This document shows, piece after piece, positions 53,874 through 62,843 of a stretch of 64,000 nucleotides of DNA. The first letter of the stretch is position 1, and every line of letters starts with the position of its first letter. The notes below the pieces were generated by a model. The model was not told the origin of the DNA. It did no database searches and saw only the letters and a list, made by a program, of their open reading frames with translations. The DNA is from Aquibaculum arenosum (GTDB taxonomy: Bacteria; Pseudomonadota; Alphaproteobacteria; Kiloniellales; DSM-21159): positions 186,001-250,000 of the forward strand of contig NZ_JARHUD010000002.1 in assembly GCF_029222965.1 (NCBI RefSeq), written 5' to 3'. Made by a program: the position numbers and the translations under genes.

Positions 53874-56093
53874 TCAGCCTTCGATGGCTGAGAAATCCGC
53901 AACTTGACCCAGAGTGCCGCCAATCTGCGCCAGCAGCGCCAGGCGATTGGCACGCAGGCCTGGATCCTCGGCATTGACCGTCACCTTGTCGAAGAAGCCG
54001 TCGACCGGGGCACGCAGCCGCGCCAGCGCGGCCATGGCTGCGGTGAAGTCTTCCCGGGCCAGGGCATCGCGGGCCTGCGCCTCGGCGGTCTGCAGCGCTT
54101 TGTGCAGCGCTTGCTCCTCATCCACGACCAAGGCGGAGGCATCGGCCGGTCCCAGGTAGTCGCGGCCATCCTTCTTCGCCTCGATCCGGACGATGTTGGC
54201 CGCACGGCGGAAGGCGATCAGGAGATTGGCCCCCTCCTCGCTCTCCAAGAAGCCGGCCAAGGCATCGACCCGCGCCAACAATCGCACGAGATCGTCTTCC
54301 CCTCCGAGATTGAACACGGCCGTAACCAGATCGTGGCGCACGCCCTTCTCACGCAGCACCACCTTCATGCGATCGGCAAAGAAGGCGAGTAATGCGTTGA
54401 CCACGAAGGCAATGCGTCCTTCATCGACCTCGGCAATATCCAGGTTCTTCAGAAGGTTGGTTTCCAGCTCGACCAGGCGCTGCCCGCTGCTGCCTTCCTG
54501 CACCAGTCGGTCCAAAGCCTCGATGGGTGCCAGCTGTTCGCGCAGCTTCATCTCGTTGAGGATTGGCGCCACCGCTTCCGCCAGCACCCGGGCAAGCGGC
54601 AAACGCAGCCCGTTCTCGACGATCAAGCGGATCACACCAAGCGCAGCACGACGCAGGGCATAGGGATCCTTGGAGCCGGTCGGCGTTTCGCCGATGGCCC
54701 AGAAACCGGCCAGGGTATCCAGCTTGTCCGCAAGCGCCACCGCCACGGAAACCGGGGCCGAGGGACAGGCGTCGTTGGGGCCGAGTGGGGCGTAGTGTTC
54801 GGCGATGGCGGCGGCGACTTCCTCTGCCTCGCCGTCGTTTGCGGCATAGTAGCGCCCCATCACGCCCTGGAGTTCGGGGAACTCGCCCACCATGCCGGTG
54901 GTCAGGTCGGCCTTCGCCAGCATGGCCGCGCGATCTGCAAGCGCCGTATCTGTGCCAAGTTGTGCCGCCAGGCTGCGCGCCAGGACCGCCACACGCAGCA
55001 CCTTCTCTTCCAGACTGCCGAGCTTGGCATGGAAGACCATCGGCCGCAGCGCGGGGATACGCGTTTCCAGTCGCTGCTTGCGATCCTGATCCCAGAAGAA
55101 GGCCGCATCCGCCAGCCGCGCCCGCAGCACCCGCTCATTGCCGGCCACGATGGTGGCCGCAAGTTCGGAGTCTGCCGGTGCCTCCAGATTGGCAACGACC
55201 AAGAAACGATCTGCCAGGCGGCCATCGGGCTTCATCAGGGAAAAATAGCGCTGATGACTGCGCATGGAGGTGACGAGAACCTCCGGCGGCAGGGTCATGA
55301 GCTCCGTCGCAATCCGGCCCATGAGCACACAGGGCCATTCCACCAGACCCGTGACCTCATCGATCAACCCGCTGTCGGGCCGCACCGCCAAGCCGGCCGC
55401 ATGGGCCAGGGCCGAACACTGCTCCACGATCGACTTCCGCCGTTCATCGAAGTCGGGAATGACAAAGGCCTGCTTCAGACTCTCGACATAGCCCTCATGG
55501 TCGCGCACCAGGAAGGAGTCCGGGGCGAGAAAGCGATGGCCGACCGTACCGTCGGTGAAAGCAAGGCGGCGCTCTCCCCCCAGATCCAGACCGCCCTGCA
55601 GCGCTTCGCCATCGAAGACCGCCAGGATGTTCTGCATGGGCCGCACCCAGCGGAACTCCCCTTCCGCCCAGCGCATGGACTTCGGCCAGCCGAGCGCGCG
55701 GATCACGTCGACCAGTACCTCCGGCAGCACGCTGCGGGTGGCACGCCCCTGAACGTGACGGACAGCGAAATAGAACCGCCCCTTGGGCGTGTCGCGCAGC
55801 TCCGCCTCATCGAGAGAGGAAAGCCCGGCACCCTTCACGAAGCCCTGCAGTGCTTTCTCCGGCGCGCCCTCTTTGGGTCCCTTGCGCTCCTCAGTCACAT
55901 CCGGCTGCCGCTCGGGCAGGCCGGCCACGTGCAGGGTCAGCCGGCGCGGCGTCACGAGGCTGCCCAGGCTTTCGTACTGCAATCCGGCCGCCTGCAGCTT
56001 CTCGCCCGCGATGCGCTCAAGATCAGCCACTGCGCGTTGCTGCATACGGGCCGGGATTTCCTCGCTTAGGATCTCGAAGAGCAACTCAGGCAC
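53874..56093 (-). CDS. glyS: Glycyl-tRNA synthetase beta subunit
   Basis: 739-residue beta subunit of the tetrameric bacterial GlyRS, carrying tRNA recognition and HD-like domains. It begins [17 protein letters not shown], the family N-terminus, from GTG 56091-56093, overlapping the glyQ stop by 8 nt; a GGGGGAGAC site lies before it. Family blocks [32 protein letters not shown] and [11 protein letters not shown] are present, with a C-terminal anticodon-binding (DALR-like) region. Confidence 0.96.
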   Translation of the reverse strand: MPELLFEILSEEIPARMQQRAVADLERIAGEKLQAAGLQYESLGSLVTPRRLTLHVAGLPERQPDVTEERKGPKEGAPEKALQGFVKGAGLSSLDEAELRDTPKGRFYFAVRHVQGRATRSVLPEVLVDVIRALGWPKSMRWAEGEFRWVRPMQNILAVFDGEALQGGLDLGGERRLAFTDGTVGHRFLAPDSFLVRDHEGYVESLKQAFVIPDFDERRKSIVEQCSALAHAAGLAVRPDSGLIDEVTGLVEWPCVLMGRIATELMTLPPEVLVTSMRSHQRYFSLMKPDGRLADRFLVVANLEAPADSELAATIVAGNERVLRARLADAAFFWDQDRKQRLETRIPALRPMVFHAKLGSLEEKVLRVAVLARSLAAQLGTDTALADRAAMLAKADLTTGMVGEFPELQGVMGRYYAANDGEAEEVAAAIAEHYAPLGPNDACPSAPVSVAVALADKLDTLAGFWAIGETPTGSKDPYALRRAALGVIRLIVENGLRLPLARVLAEAVAPILNEMKLREQLAPIEALDRLVQEGSSGQRLVELETNLLKNLDIAEVDEGRIAFVVNALLAFFADRMKVVLREKGVRHDLVTAVFNLGGEDDLVRLLARVDALAGFLESEEGANLLIAFRRAANIVRIEAKKDGRDYLGPADASALVVDEEQALHKALQTAEAQARDALAREDFTAAMAALARLRAPVDGFFDKVTVNAEDPGLRANRLALLAQIGGTLGQVADFSAIEG

Positions 56094-57000
56094 TGGCCGT
56101 CTCCCCCTGCGCCGCACTGACCGCCACCCAGGTTTCGCAGCACCCCTTGGCCAGCGCCCGAACCCGGCCGATGTAGGCCTGTCGCTCGGTGACAGAGATC
56201 ACGCCCCGCGCGTCAAGAAGATTGAAGAGATGGCTGGCTTTCAGACAGTTGTCATAGGCTGGCAGCGGCAAGCGCTGCTCCAGCAGCAAGGCGCATTCTC
56301 GCTCCGCATCCTCGAAGTGCCGGAACAGCCGCTGTGTATCGGCGTGCTCGAAGTTGAAGGCGGAGAACTCGCGCTCGGCCTGCAGGAAGACATCGCCGTA
56401 GCATTTGCCTCCCTTCTCTGTCGGCACTCCGTCCCAGTCGAGGTCGTAGACTCGATCCACACCCTGGACGTACATGACCAGCCGCTCGATCCCGTAGGTC
56501 AGTTCGACCGGAACAGGGTTGCAGTCGATCCCGCCAACCTGCTGGAAGTAGGTGAACTGGGTCACCTCCATCCCGTCGCACCAGACCTCCCAGCCTAGGC
56601 CCCAGGCGCCCAAAGTCGGGCTTTCCCAGTCGTCCTCGACGAAGCGGATGTCGTGCGCCAGGGGGTCGATACCAATCGCCCTGAGTGAGCCGAGATAGAG
56701 TTCCTGAATGTCCGACGGCGACGGCTTCATCAGCACCTGAAACTGGTAATAGTGCTGCAGCCGGTTCGGATTCTCGCCGTAGCGCCCATCGGTGGGACGG
56801 CGCGACGGCTGGACATAGGCGCAGTTCCAGTGATGGTCGGGCCCCAGCGCCCGGAGCGTCGTCGCCGGATGGAAGGTTCCGGCTCCCACTTCCATGTCAT
56901 AGGGCTGCAGGATGGCGCAGCCTTTGTCGGCCCAATAGCTCTGCAACTTCAGTATGATGGACTGGAAGCAGCTATCCTTGTCTGCGTGTCGCTTGGGCAT
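56086..57000 (-). CDS. glyQ: Glycyl-tRNA synthetase alpha subunit
   Basis: 304-residue catalytic subunit. The diagnostic blocks are [43 protein letters not shown] (split here by its motif-1-like region), [34 protein letters not shown] (motif 2), and [13 protein letters not shown] (motif 3). Start at ATG 56998-57000. It is the first gene of glyQ-glyS, with ppdK further downstream. Confidence 0.97.
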   Translation of the reverse strand: MPKRHADKDSCFQSIILKLQSYWADKGCAILQPYDMEVGAGTFHPATTLRALGPDHHWNCAYVQPSRRPTDGRYGENPNRLQHYYQFQVLMKPSPSDIQELYLGSLRAIGIDPLAHDIRFVEDDWESPTLGAWGLGWEVWCDGMEVTQFTYFQQVGGIDCNPVPVELTYGIERLVMYVQGVDRVYDLDWDGVPTEKGGKCYGDVFLQAEREFSAFNFEHADTQRLFRHFEDAERECALLLEQRLPLPAYDNCLKASHLFNLLDARGVISVTERQAYIGRVRALAKGCCETWVAVSAAQGETASA

Positions 57001-57116
57001 AAGGCCGTGATTCTTGTTGCAGTGCGGGAAAAGACGTTGCCGACCCTAAAACCCGGGCTGAGGATAATCAAGCGGCGCTGAGCGGTGGAAACGACAGCAG
57101 GACAAGCACTTTGCGC

Positions 57117-57383
57117 TCAGTAGGGGCAATCGGGCCGACCGCAGTTGCTGGGATTGGTTGCAGGCACATAAGCGCGGCATGCCGGACAGGCGACCATTTC
57201 CTCAGCATCCGGAACCGCCGCGCGGGGCGCCCTCCCCTTATTGGCTTTCGGGCCGCGGCCCTGCTGCTTGGCCTGCACCTTGCGGGCGGCATCGAGCTTG
57301 CCGACGAATCTGAAGCCGTACCAGACTGCCAGAATGATTCCGGCGAGTACCAGCAGCTTCGTCAGGGAGGGGAGACCGAACAT
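57117..57383 (-). CDS. Small membrane protein with a C-terminal zinc-ribbon-like motif
   Basis: 88-residue protein. One transmembrane helix (about 8-26, KLLVLAGIILAVWYGFRFV) is followed by a Lys/Arg/Gly-rich cytoplasmic linker. A short tail has four cysteines as CPAC...NCGRPDCP (about 67-87), a likely zinc site. No named family is recognised; homologues in related bacteria are annotated as hypothetical in my memory, which I cannot check. It lies 53 nt after the dioxygenase gene and 116 nt before glyQ, so it is probably translated from the dioxygenase transcript. Confidence 0.7.
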   Translation of the reverse strand: MFGLPSLTKLLVLAGIILAVWYGFRFVGKLDAARKVQAKQQGRGPKANKGRAPRAAVPDAEEMVACPACRAYVPATNPSNCGRPDCPY

Positions 57384-57436
57384 GGCATTCTTCTAGGCGG
57401 CAGGGCCGCACCCGGTCAAGCGAAGCCGCAGCGCAC

Positions 57437-58420
57437 TCATGCCATGGCCACCAGGACGCGGCGGGCGCCGGTGAAGGGCTTGCGTCCATGCATGGTGAGC
57501 AGGTTGTCGAGCAGCATGATGTCGCCGGCGCGCCAGGGAAACAGCACTTCGCAGCCGCGGGAGACCTCGCGCACCACCTCGAGGTCGGCCGGGTCGATCT
57601 CGCCCCCGTCGCCGTAGGTCGCATGATTGCCCAGAGTCGCCTCGCCGGCAGTGCGCGGATCGAAGCGCAGGTCGTCCTGGCGGCCGATGGCCACCTTGAC
57701 GCTATCGAAAGCCCGATGCCATTGGTCCGCCTGATTGTACCAGCAGGTCTCGCCGGTCACGGGATGTACCCGCACCGCAGCATGGCGGGCGCGGGTCCGC
57801 AGCCCAAACGTCGTCCACTCGAAATCCATGCCCGCCTCGCGCAGATAGCACTCGGCTGCCGCCCGGTCATTGGTTTCGAAGGTTTCCTGCCAGCTCTTGC
57901 CCACACCGGGCTCGCCCTCTGCATCCCAGAGGTGCTGGTGATAGATCACCCCCCGCTCCTCGAAAGCCTCTCGAATCGGCGCCGGCAGGGAACGATAGAT
58001 CGCCCTGCCATCGGCAATCTGGGTCTCGCCGCCGGTCTCGGCCGGTATCAGGCAGCAGAAGAACACGCGCTCCGGTGACCAGCCCGCATAGGACAGCTCG
58101 TTGTGCAGCAGCACCTCCAGATGGCTCGGGTACTCCGTGGAAGTGTAGACCTGTTCGCCCACGGCGCTGCGTGGCGAATCGCCGCCTGCGTAGCCTTTCA
58201 GATCCGGGCGAATGGCCCGACACACGGCACGAAAATCCTGCACAGTCTCGATCGCAAAGCCGCGGAGCAGCAGCGCGCCACTGCGGCTAACCAGAGCATC
58301 CAAGGCCGCTGCGTTTGCTTCCGCCCAGGCAACAGCTCCCTCCGGCGAGGTCGACGTTTCAGCAGTCACGACGGGGACCAGTGGCATAGGCGAGCCGGCA
58401 AGCAGGGGTTGGGCGTCCAT
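57437..58420 (-). CDS. TauD/TfdA-family Fe(II)/2-oxoglutarate dioxygenase
   Basis: 327-residue non-haem iron enzyme, closest in motif style to the SyrP/clavaminate-synthase-like branch. The metal site is HNE in LLHNELSYAGW (H106, E108, an HxE rather than HxD) with the distal histidine H311 in LLTMHGRKPFTGARRVLVAM. The arginine after it binds 2-oxoglutarate. GGETQIADGRAIYRSLP is a typical substrate-loop segment. The substrate is unknown; no biosynthetic or sulfonate genes are nearby. ATG 58420 is preferred (GTG at 58423 is in frame) with GGAAGGACC upstream. Confidence 0.88.
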   Translation of the reverse strand: MDAQPLLAGSPMPLVPVVTAETSTSPEGAVAWAEANAAALDALVSRSGALLLRGFAIETVQDFRAVCRAIRPDLKGYAGGDSPRSAVGEQVYTSTEYPSHLEVLLHNELSYAGWSPERVFFCCLIPAETGGETQIADGRAIYRSLPAPIREAFEERGVIYHQHLWDAEGEPGVGKSWQETFETNDRAAAECYLREAGMDFEWTTFGLRTRARHAAVRVHPVTGETCWYNQADQWHRAFDSVKVAIGRQDDLRFDPRTAGEATLGNHATYGDGGEIDPADLEVVREVSRGCEVLFPWRAGDIMLLDNLLTMHGRKPFTGARRVLVAMA

Positions 58421-58482
58421 CACGGTCCTTCCAGATAAGCGCAGTGAATCACATCGCCGGAGCCTATCGGCGCCGCTGGCGC

Positions 58483-59919
58483 CTAAGCAAGCTGCGCTGA
58501 GGCCTGCGATGCTTTCTGGTCGGCTGGGTGGTCAGCACCCGGGTCCGGGGGCACGACCAGGCCGCCCGAAATCACCATCTTCAAGCCTTCCTCGATGCTC
58601 ATGGCCAAGGGGACCGTGTCGTCGCGCGGCACGAACATGAGGAAACCGGAGGTCGGATTGGGCGTGGTGGGCAGAAAGACGTTCACGACCTCCTTTTCAG
58701 TCAACTCCTGGACCTGCCCCTCGGTCTTGCCGGTCACCAGCCCAATGGCCCAGCAGTCCTTGCGGGGATACTGAAAAAGCACGCAGGAGCGAAAGGCATC
58801 GGACCGGCTGGCCAGGATCGTCTCCACGATCTGCTTCAAGGCGCTGTAAATCGAGCCCAGAATAGGCAGGCGGCTGAACAGCCACGCCGAGGTGCGCAGG
58901 AGCCAGCGGCCGAGGATCCCGGCAGCCAGCATGCCGATCAGGGTGAGTGCGATCACCGCCACCACCACGCCCACGCCGGGCACGCCGACACTCGGCAGCG
59001 TGACAGGGATGTAGGTTTCAGGACGCCAGGCATCCGGCAAGAGAGGCTTCACGCGCGAATCGACGAAGGAGATGAACTGGGCGATGAGCCAGAAGGTAAT
59101 CGCCACTGGTGCGGTCACCAGGATACCGGCGAGCAGATAGTTGCGCAGGCGGCGCATCAGGCTGAGCCGCGGCGGCGCGGCCGGTGGCACTGCTTCCGTC
59201 TCAACTGATTCGACAGGTCGCGCTGCCAATTGCTCCGGTGTGACGATGCCGCCGGACACCACAAGTTTCAGCCCCTCCTCCACTGTCAGGTCGAGGGGGC
59301 GCACCGTCTCCCGCGGCACGAAGAGCAGGAACCCCGTGGTGGGGTTGGGCACCGCCGGCATGAAGAGAGACACCGTCTCGCCCGGCAGCAGGCGCTGCAC
59401 CTCGCCCTTGGTCTGGGAGGTGACAAAGGCCACGACCCAGACACCGCGGTAGGGATACTCGACCAGCACCACCTCACGGAAAGCGCGTGAGCGATCGGCC
59501 AGGATGGTCTCAAAAACCTGCTTCACGGCGCTGTAGATGGAGCGCACGACAGGAACGCGCGCCAGCAGGCGTTCGCCCACATGCATGAACCAGCGGCCAA
59601 GAAGCCCGGCCGTGAACATGCCAATGGCAATCAGCCCCGCCAGCACCAGCAGCAAACCCAACCCCGGCACGGAAAAGGGCAGGTAGTTCTCAGGATCCCA
59701 GGGTTCCGGGATGAGCGGCCTCACGCGATTGTCGACAAAATCGATGACTGCCCACGCGATCCAGATCGTGATCCCGATCGGGGCTGTCACCAGCACGCCG
59801 GTGAGAAACCAGTTACGCAGGCGTCCGAACAATCCGGGCCGCAGTTCCAGCTTTGAGAGGGGATCGTCGTGGCCGCTCCGAGGATCGGGCGGCGGAGGGG
59901 ACGGGCGTTTGGCACTCAC
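58483..59919 (-). CDS. Tandem DUF502 membrane protein
   Basis: 478-residue protein made of two complete DUF502 units. Unit 1 (about 31-235) and unit 2 (about 255-455) each have two transmembrane helices, an SIYSAVKQ(V/I)xETIL motif, a PNPTTGF/PNPTSGFLLFVPR motif and a conserved VEEGLK(L/M)V(V/I)SGG end. Single DUF502 proteins are about 200-240 residues and are widespread but of unknown function (related in style to plant COV proteins). The start is GTG at 59917-59919. A proline-rich N-terminus and an acidic C-terminal tail flank the units. Confidence 0.88.
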   Translation of the reverse strand: MSAKRPSPPPPDPRSGHDDPLSKLELRPGLFGRLRNWFLTGVLVTAPIGITIWIAWAVIDFVDNRVRPLIPEPWDPENYLPFSVPGLGLLLVLAGLIAIGMFTAGLLGRWFMHVGERLLARVPVVRSIYSAVKQVFETILADRSRAFREVVLVEYPYRGVWVVAFVTSQTKGEVQRLLPGETVSLFMPAVPNPTTGFLLFVPRETVRPLDLTVEEGLKLVVSGGIVTPEQLAARPVESVETEAVPPAAPPRLSLMRRLRNYLLAGILVTAPVAITFWLIAQFISFVDSRVKPLLPDAWRPETYIPVTLPSVGVPGVGVVVAVIALTLIGMLAAGILGRWLLRTSAWLFSRLPILGSIYSALKQIVETILASRSDAFRSCVLFQYPRKDCWAIGLVTGKTEGQVQELTEKEVVNVFLPTTPNPTSGFLMFVPRDDTVPLAMSIEEGLKMVISGGLVVPPDPGADHPADQKASQASAQLA

Positions 59920-60020
59920 GTTACGGCATCCAGGTTCCGGAGGCCTTCTAACATGGGTGTGCTATGAGGAGTACACCAGAGACCGTTGCTGCACCGAACA
60001 CGGTGGCCCCAGAAAGCAAA

Positions 60021-60042
60021 AAACCCCTCGCGAGAGGGGTTT
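60021..60042 (-). terminator. Intrinsic terminator of the tRNA-Leu operon
   Basis: On the minus strand, CCCCTC-TCGC-GAGGGG (60024-60039) is followed by TTTTTTG, and flanking A/T pairs extend the stem. It abuts the 3' CCA of the CAG-anticodon tRNA. This is a textbook rho-independent terminator. Confidence 0.88.
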
Positions 60043-60128
60043 GGTGCGGCTGAGTGGACTCGAACCACCACGGTGTCTCCACCACAGGTACCTGAAACCT
60101 GCGCGTCTACCAATTCCGCCACAGCCGC
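60042..60128 (-). tRNA. tRNA-Leu (anticodon CAG)
   Basis: 87-nt class II tRNA with encoded CCA. The acceptor stem pairs GCGGCTG with CAGCCGC, discriminator A. The D arm has GGCGGAATTGGTAGACGC, the anticodon stem-loop is CAGGT-TTCAGGT-ACCTG (CAG), the long variable arm is GGTGGAGACACC-like, and the T loop is GGTTCGAGTCC. It reads CUG, the main leucine codon in GC-rich genomes. Confidence 0.96.
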
Positions 60129-60235
60129 AGCGTCTTTGCTGGGGACCCGGTGAAACCGGGCGGTAGTCCCCTGTTCTTCGCCATCCCGCCGGTGTCTGTC
60201 AAACCCTTTTCGCAGCCCGCTATCGTGCCTGCGAA

Positions 60236-60322
60236 TGGTGCGGCTGAGAGGACTTGAACCTCCACGGGGTCTCCCCCACAGCGCCCTCAACGCTGCGCGT
60301 CTACCAATTCCGCCACAGCCGC
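60236..60322 (-). tRNA. tRNA-Leu (anticodon GAG)
   Basis: 87-nt class II tRNA with encoded CCA. The first about 30 nt and the acceptor stem match the CAG tRNA. The anticodon stem-loop is CAGCG-TTGAGGG-CGCTG (GAG), reading CUC and CUU. It is upstream of the CAG gene by 107 nt and shares its promoter and terminator. Confidence 0.96.
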
Positions 60323-60386
60323 ATAGGTTTGCAACAACGGGCCACAAGCGGCCCGGTACACCGTCCGGGCGACCCGAACGAGCGAC

Positions 60387-60415
60387 TATCTAGCGACCTT
60401 GAAAGCACAGCACAA
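60387..60415 (-). promoter_or_regulatory. Promoter of the tRNA-Leu operon
   Basis: Minus strand TTGTGC (60410-60415), 17-nt spacer, TAGATA (60387-60392), about 65 nt before the mature 5' end of tRNA-Leu(GAG). The region just after -10 is GC-rich, as is usual for stable-RNA promoters. It lies in the divergent gap to the small membrane protein gene at 60473. Confidence 0.55.
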
Positions 60416-60472
60416 GACCTCTTTGTTTTACCCTACTGGTTTTGCGCTGAGGGCACTGTTAGCCTGCTAATC

Positions 60473-60808
60473 ATGCGCACTTTCCTCATCATCGCATTCC
60501 TGGGCGCCTTCCTGCTGGGAGCGCTTTTCATCGGCGTTAAGGCCTGGAGTGGACTGGCCGGTGTCGACATGCCCTGGCAGGGATGGTTGGCGCTGATTGG
60601 CGGTTCGGTGCTGACGCTGGCGCTTGGCATCGGCTTGATGGCGCTGATGTTCTACTCCGCGCGCCACGGGCATGACGACACGCACCACGAACAGGGCGTC
60701 CACCGCGAGCCGGACCCGCATCAGCCGGGCGCGCCCGATGCCCCAGGTGCACCCGAAGACGCGGCCGACGACAGGGGCAGCAGCGAATCCCGCGGTTCTC
60801 ACCGCTGA
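60473..60808 (+). CDS. Small two-helix membrane protein
   Basis: 111-residue protein starting at ATG 60473. Residues 1-24 and 38-62 are hydrophobic helices (MRTFLIIAFLGAFLLGALF; WLALIGGSVLTLALGIG), followed by an exposed His/Asp/Pro-rich tail (HGHDDTHHEQGVHRE) that might bind metal. No family is recognised. The start lacks a clear ribosome binding site, and the longer frame overlaps the tRNA genes, so this start is the only sensible one. Confidence 0.6.
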   Translation: MRTFLIIAFLGAFLLGALFIGVKAWSGLAGVDMPWQGWLALIGGSVLTLALGIGLMALMFYSARHGHDDTHHEQGVHREPDPHQPGAPDAPGAPEDAADDRGSSESRGSHR

Positions 60809-60901
60809 GTTTTCCCTGAACAGGTCTACTTTTTGCAGGTCGCGCTGCGCAGTTGAGCCGCCTATGCTGTTCGCCTGGGGCATCCACGCGAGGAACAGAG
60901 C

Positions 60902-61327
60902 ATGTTCAACGAATTCAAGGCCTTCATTTCCCGCGGCAACGTAATCGATCTTGCTGTGGGCATCATCCTGGGCACGGCCTTCACGGCGATCGTCAATTCC
61001 CTGGTTACCGACATCCTCATGCCGCCCATCGGCCTGCTGCTGGGCGGAGTGGATTTCTCCAGCATTTTCATCACGCTGTCCGGCGGCGAGTACACCTCAC
61101 TGGCCGAGGCGACCGAGGCCGGTGCCGCCACGCTTAACATCGGCGTGTTCATCAACACGGTGATCAATTTCCTGATCATCGCCCTGGCGGTCTTCGTCCT
61201 GGTCAAGCAGGTAAACCGCCTCTATCGCCGCGAAGCGGAGCAGCCTTCGGCGCCGCCGGCACCGCCACGCCAGGAAGTGCTGCTAGAAGAAATTCGTGAC
61301 CTGCTGGCACAGCAGCGTCGGGAATGA
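60902..61327 (+). CDS. mscL: Large-conductance mechanosensitive channel
   Basis: 141-residue MscL, which opens under membrane tension to release solutes in hypo-osmotic shock. TM1 is VIDLAVGIILGTAFTAIVNSLV preceded by the amphipathic FNEFKAFISRGN. The periplasmic loop and TM2 (GVFINTVINFLIIALAVFVLV) follow, then a C-terminal helical bundle (QEVLLEEIRDLLAQ). Length is typical. GCGAGGAAC supports ATG 60902. Confidence 0.97.
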   Translation: MFNEFKAFISRGNVIDLAVGIILGTAFTAIVNSLVTDILMPPIGLLLGGVDFSSIFITLSGGEYTSLAEATEAGAATLNIGVFINTVINFLIIALAVFVLVKQVNRLYRREAEQPSAPPAPPRQEVLLEEIRDLLAQQRRE

Positions 61328-61330
61328 TCT

Positions 61331-61360
61331 GCCCGCCGAGACGCCATCGCCCCGGCGGGC
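61331..61360. terminator. Hairpin between convergent mscL and phaZ
   Basis: GCCCGCCG (61331-61338) pairs with CGGCGGGC (61353-61360) around a 14-nt loop, 3 nt after the mscL stop. The 8-bp GC stem could serve both convergent genes, but no U-run is present on either side. Confidence 0.55.
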
Positions 61361-61371
61361 GTTGAACAGCC

Positions 61372-62607
61372 CTAACGGGACCCCTGCGCGTGCTTGCGCA
61401 CGAAAGCGCCGATCGCCGGCTTGATCTCTTCGCGCCAACGGCGACCGTTGAAGATGCCGTAGTGGCCGACAGAGGGCTGCAGATGGTTGGCGCGCATGCT
61501 TTTCGGCAGGCTTGCGCAGAGATCGTGCGCCGCAAGGGTTTGCCCCGGCGCAGAGATGTCATCCATCTCCCCCTCGACGGTCATGAGTGCCGTGTGGCGG
61601 ATGGCCTCGGGGCGTACTGTCAATCCGCGCCAGGTCATCTGTCCGCGCGCCAAGACTTGGCGCTGGAAGACCTGGTCCACCGTCTGCAGGTAATAGTCCG
61701 CCGGCACGTCCATCACCGCCAGATATTCATCATAAAAGCGCCGGTGCGCCTCCACGGAGTCCCCGTCCCCCTGCACCAGATGGCGGAACATCTTGACGTG
61801 CGACTCGAAGTGTCGAGCCGGGTTCATGGATATGAAACCGCCGAGCTGCAGAAAGCCGGGATAGACCTCACGCCCTGCGCCTGGATAGTAAGCTGGGACC
61901 TGGGCGATCAGCGACTGCTGGAACCATGACAGCGGGCGCGACTCGGCAAAGCGCGTGACCTGAGTCGGCGCCGCCCGTATATCCACCGGGCCGCCCATCA
62001 GGATCATCGAACGTGGCTGCGCCGCGTCGCCGGCCTGAGCCAGCAGCGCCACGCTGGCCAAGACCAAGGGCGCCGGCTGGCACACCGCCATCACATGCAC
62101 ATCGGGGCCCAGATGGCGGATGTAGCGCAGCACCTCGTCAATGTAGTTCTCGATGCCGAAAGGCCCCGCGTCGGCGGGAACCTCGCGCGCGTCCTTCCAA
62201 TCGGTAATCCAAACTTCGTGATCGGGCAGCAGTGCCTGGACGGTCCCGCGCAGCAGCGTCGCGTAATGTCCGGACAGTGGGGCAACCAGCAGAATGCGCG
62301 GATCCTTGCGTTCCGCACAGCCCTGGCGCTTGAAGTGCAGCAGGGTGCAGTAGGGACGATCCAGTTCGGTTTCGAGACTGACCGCAACCTCGCGACCCTC
62401 GACCTCGGTGCGATCGATGCCCCAGGCCGGGCGCTCGCGCTGTCGCGTGGCATGGTCGAAGACCTCCAACCCTGCCTTCAGGCTGCGTCCTGCATGGGTA
62501 TGCGTGGCGGGAAAAAGGGGATTGCTCAACAGACCCTGGGTCATGTTGCCCAGCATGCGCCAGGGCATCAGGGCTGTGTGCTGAAACTCATAGATCTGAT
62601 AAAGCAT
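61372..62607 (-). CDS. phaZ: Intracellular poly(3-hydroxybutyrate) depolymerase
   Basis: 411-residue i-PHB depolymerase family protein (C-terminal domain named for that family), which mobilises storage granules. The N-terminus MLYQIYEFQHTALMPWRML is diagnostic. The nucleophile is a cysteine, C176 in VMAVCQPAPL, rather than serine, as in the Ralstonia enzyme. The acid and histidine residues lie in VEGEMDDISAPGQT and SVGHYGIFNGRRW. It complements phaC at 10415-12244; the two are not in one operon. Confidence 0.95.
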   Translation of the reverse strand: MLYQIYEFQHTALMPWRMLGNMTQGLLSNPLFPATHTHAGRSLKAGLEVFDHATRQRERPAWGIDRTEVEGREVAVSLETELDRPYCTLLHFKRQGCAERKDPRILLVAPLSGHYATLLRGTVQALLPDHEVWITDWKDAREVPADAGPFGIENYIDEVLRYIRHLGPDVHVMAVCQPAPLVLASVALLAQAGDAAQPRSMILMGGPVDIRAAPTQVTRFAESRPLSWFQQSLIAQVPAYYPGAGREVYPGFLQLGGFISMNPARHFESHVKMFRHLVQGDGDSVEAHRRFYDEYLAVMDVPADYYLQTVDQVFQRQVLARGQMTWRGLTVRPEAIRHTALMTVEGEMDDISAPGQTLAAHDLCASLPKSMRANHLQPSVGHYGIFNGRRWREEIKPAIGAFVRKHAQGSR

Positions 62608-62727
62608 CCGCTCATCCGAACTGTTGATCCTTTAAATCGGCAGCAGAGCACCGCCGACTCTCGTGCGCTTGAGTCGCAGGACGTGAAAGAGTGAACGGGA
62701 CGTCAGGGAAAGCAAGCGGTCACTTGG

Positions 62728-62762
62728 TAAGAATTGTTGTTCTTAGCCCCAGGGCGTATTGC
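62728..62762 (+). promoter_or_regulatory. Candidate promoter with overlapping inverted repeat upstream of the thioesterase
   Basis: TTGTTG (62734-62739), a 17-nt spacer and TATTGC (62757-62762) point toward the thioesterase. The -35 lies in the centre of a perfect inverted repeat, TAAGAA-ttgttg-TTCTTA (62728-62745), which is a good shape for a repressor operator. The phaZ start is about 120 nt away on the other strand. Confidence 0.4.
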
Positions 62763-62843
62763 ATGTTGGATCAATCGGGCCCGGCAGGCGAGAGAAAATT
62801 CCAATCGGTGCCGGCATAGGTGAAGTGCGAGGAGAGCGAGAGA

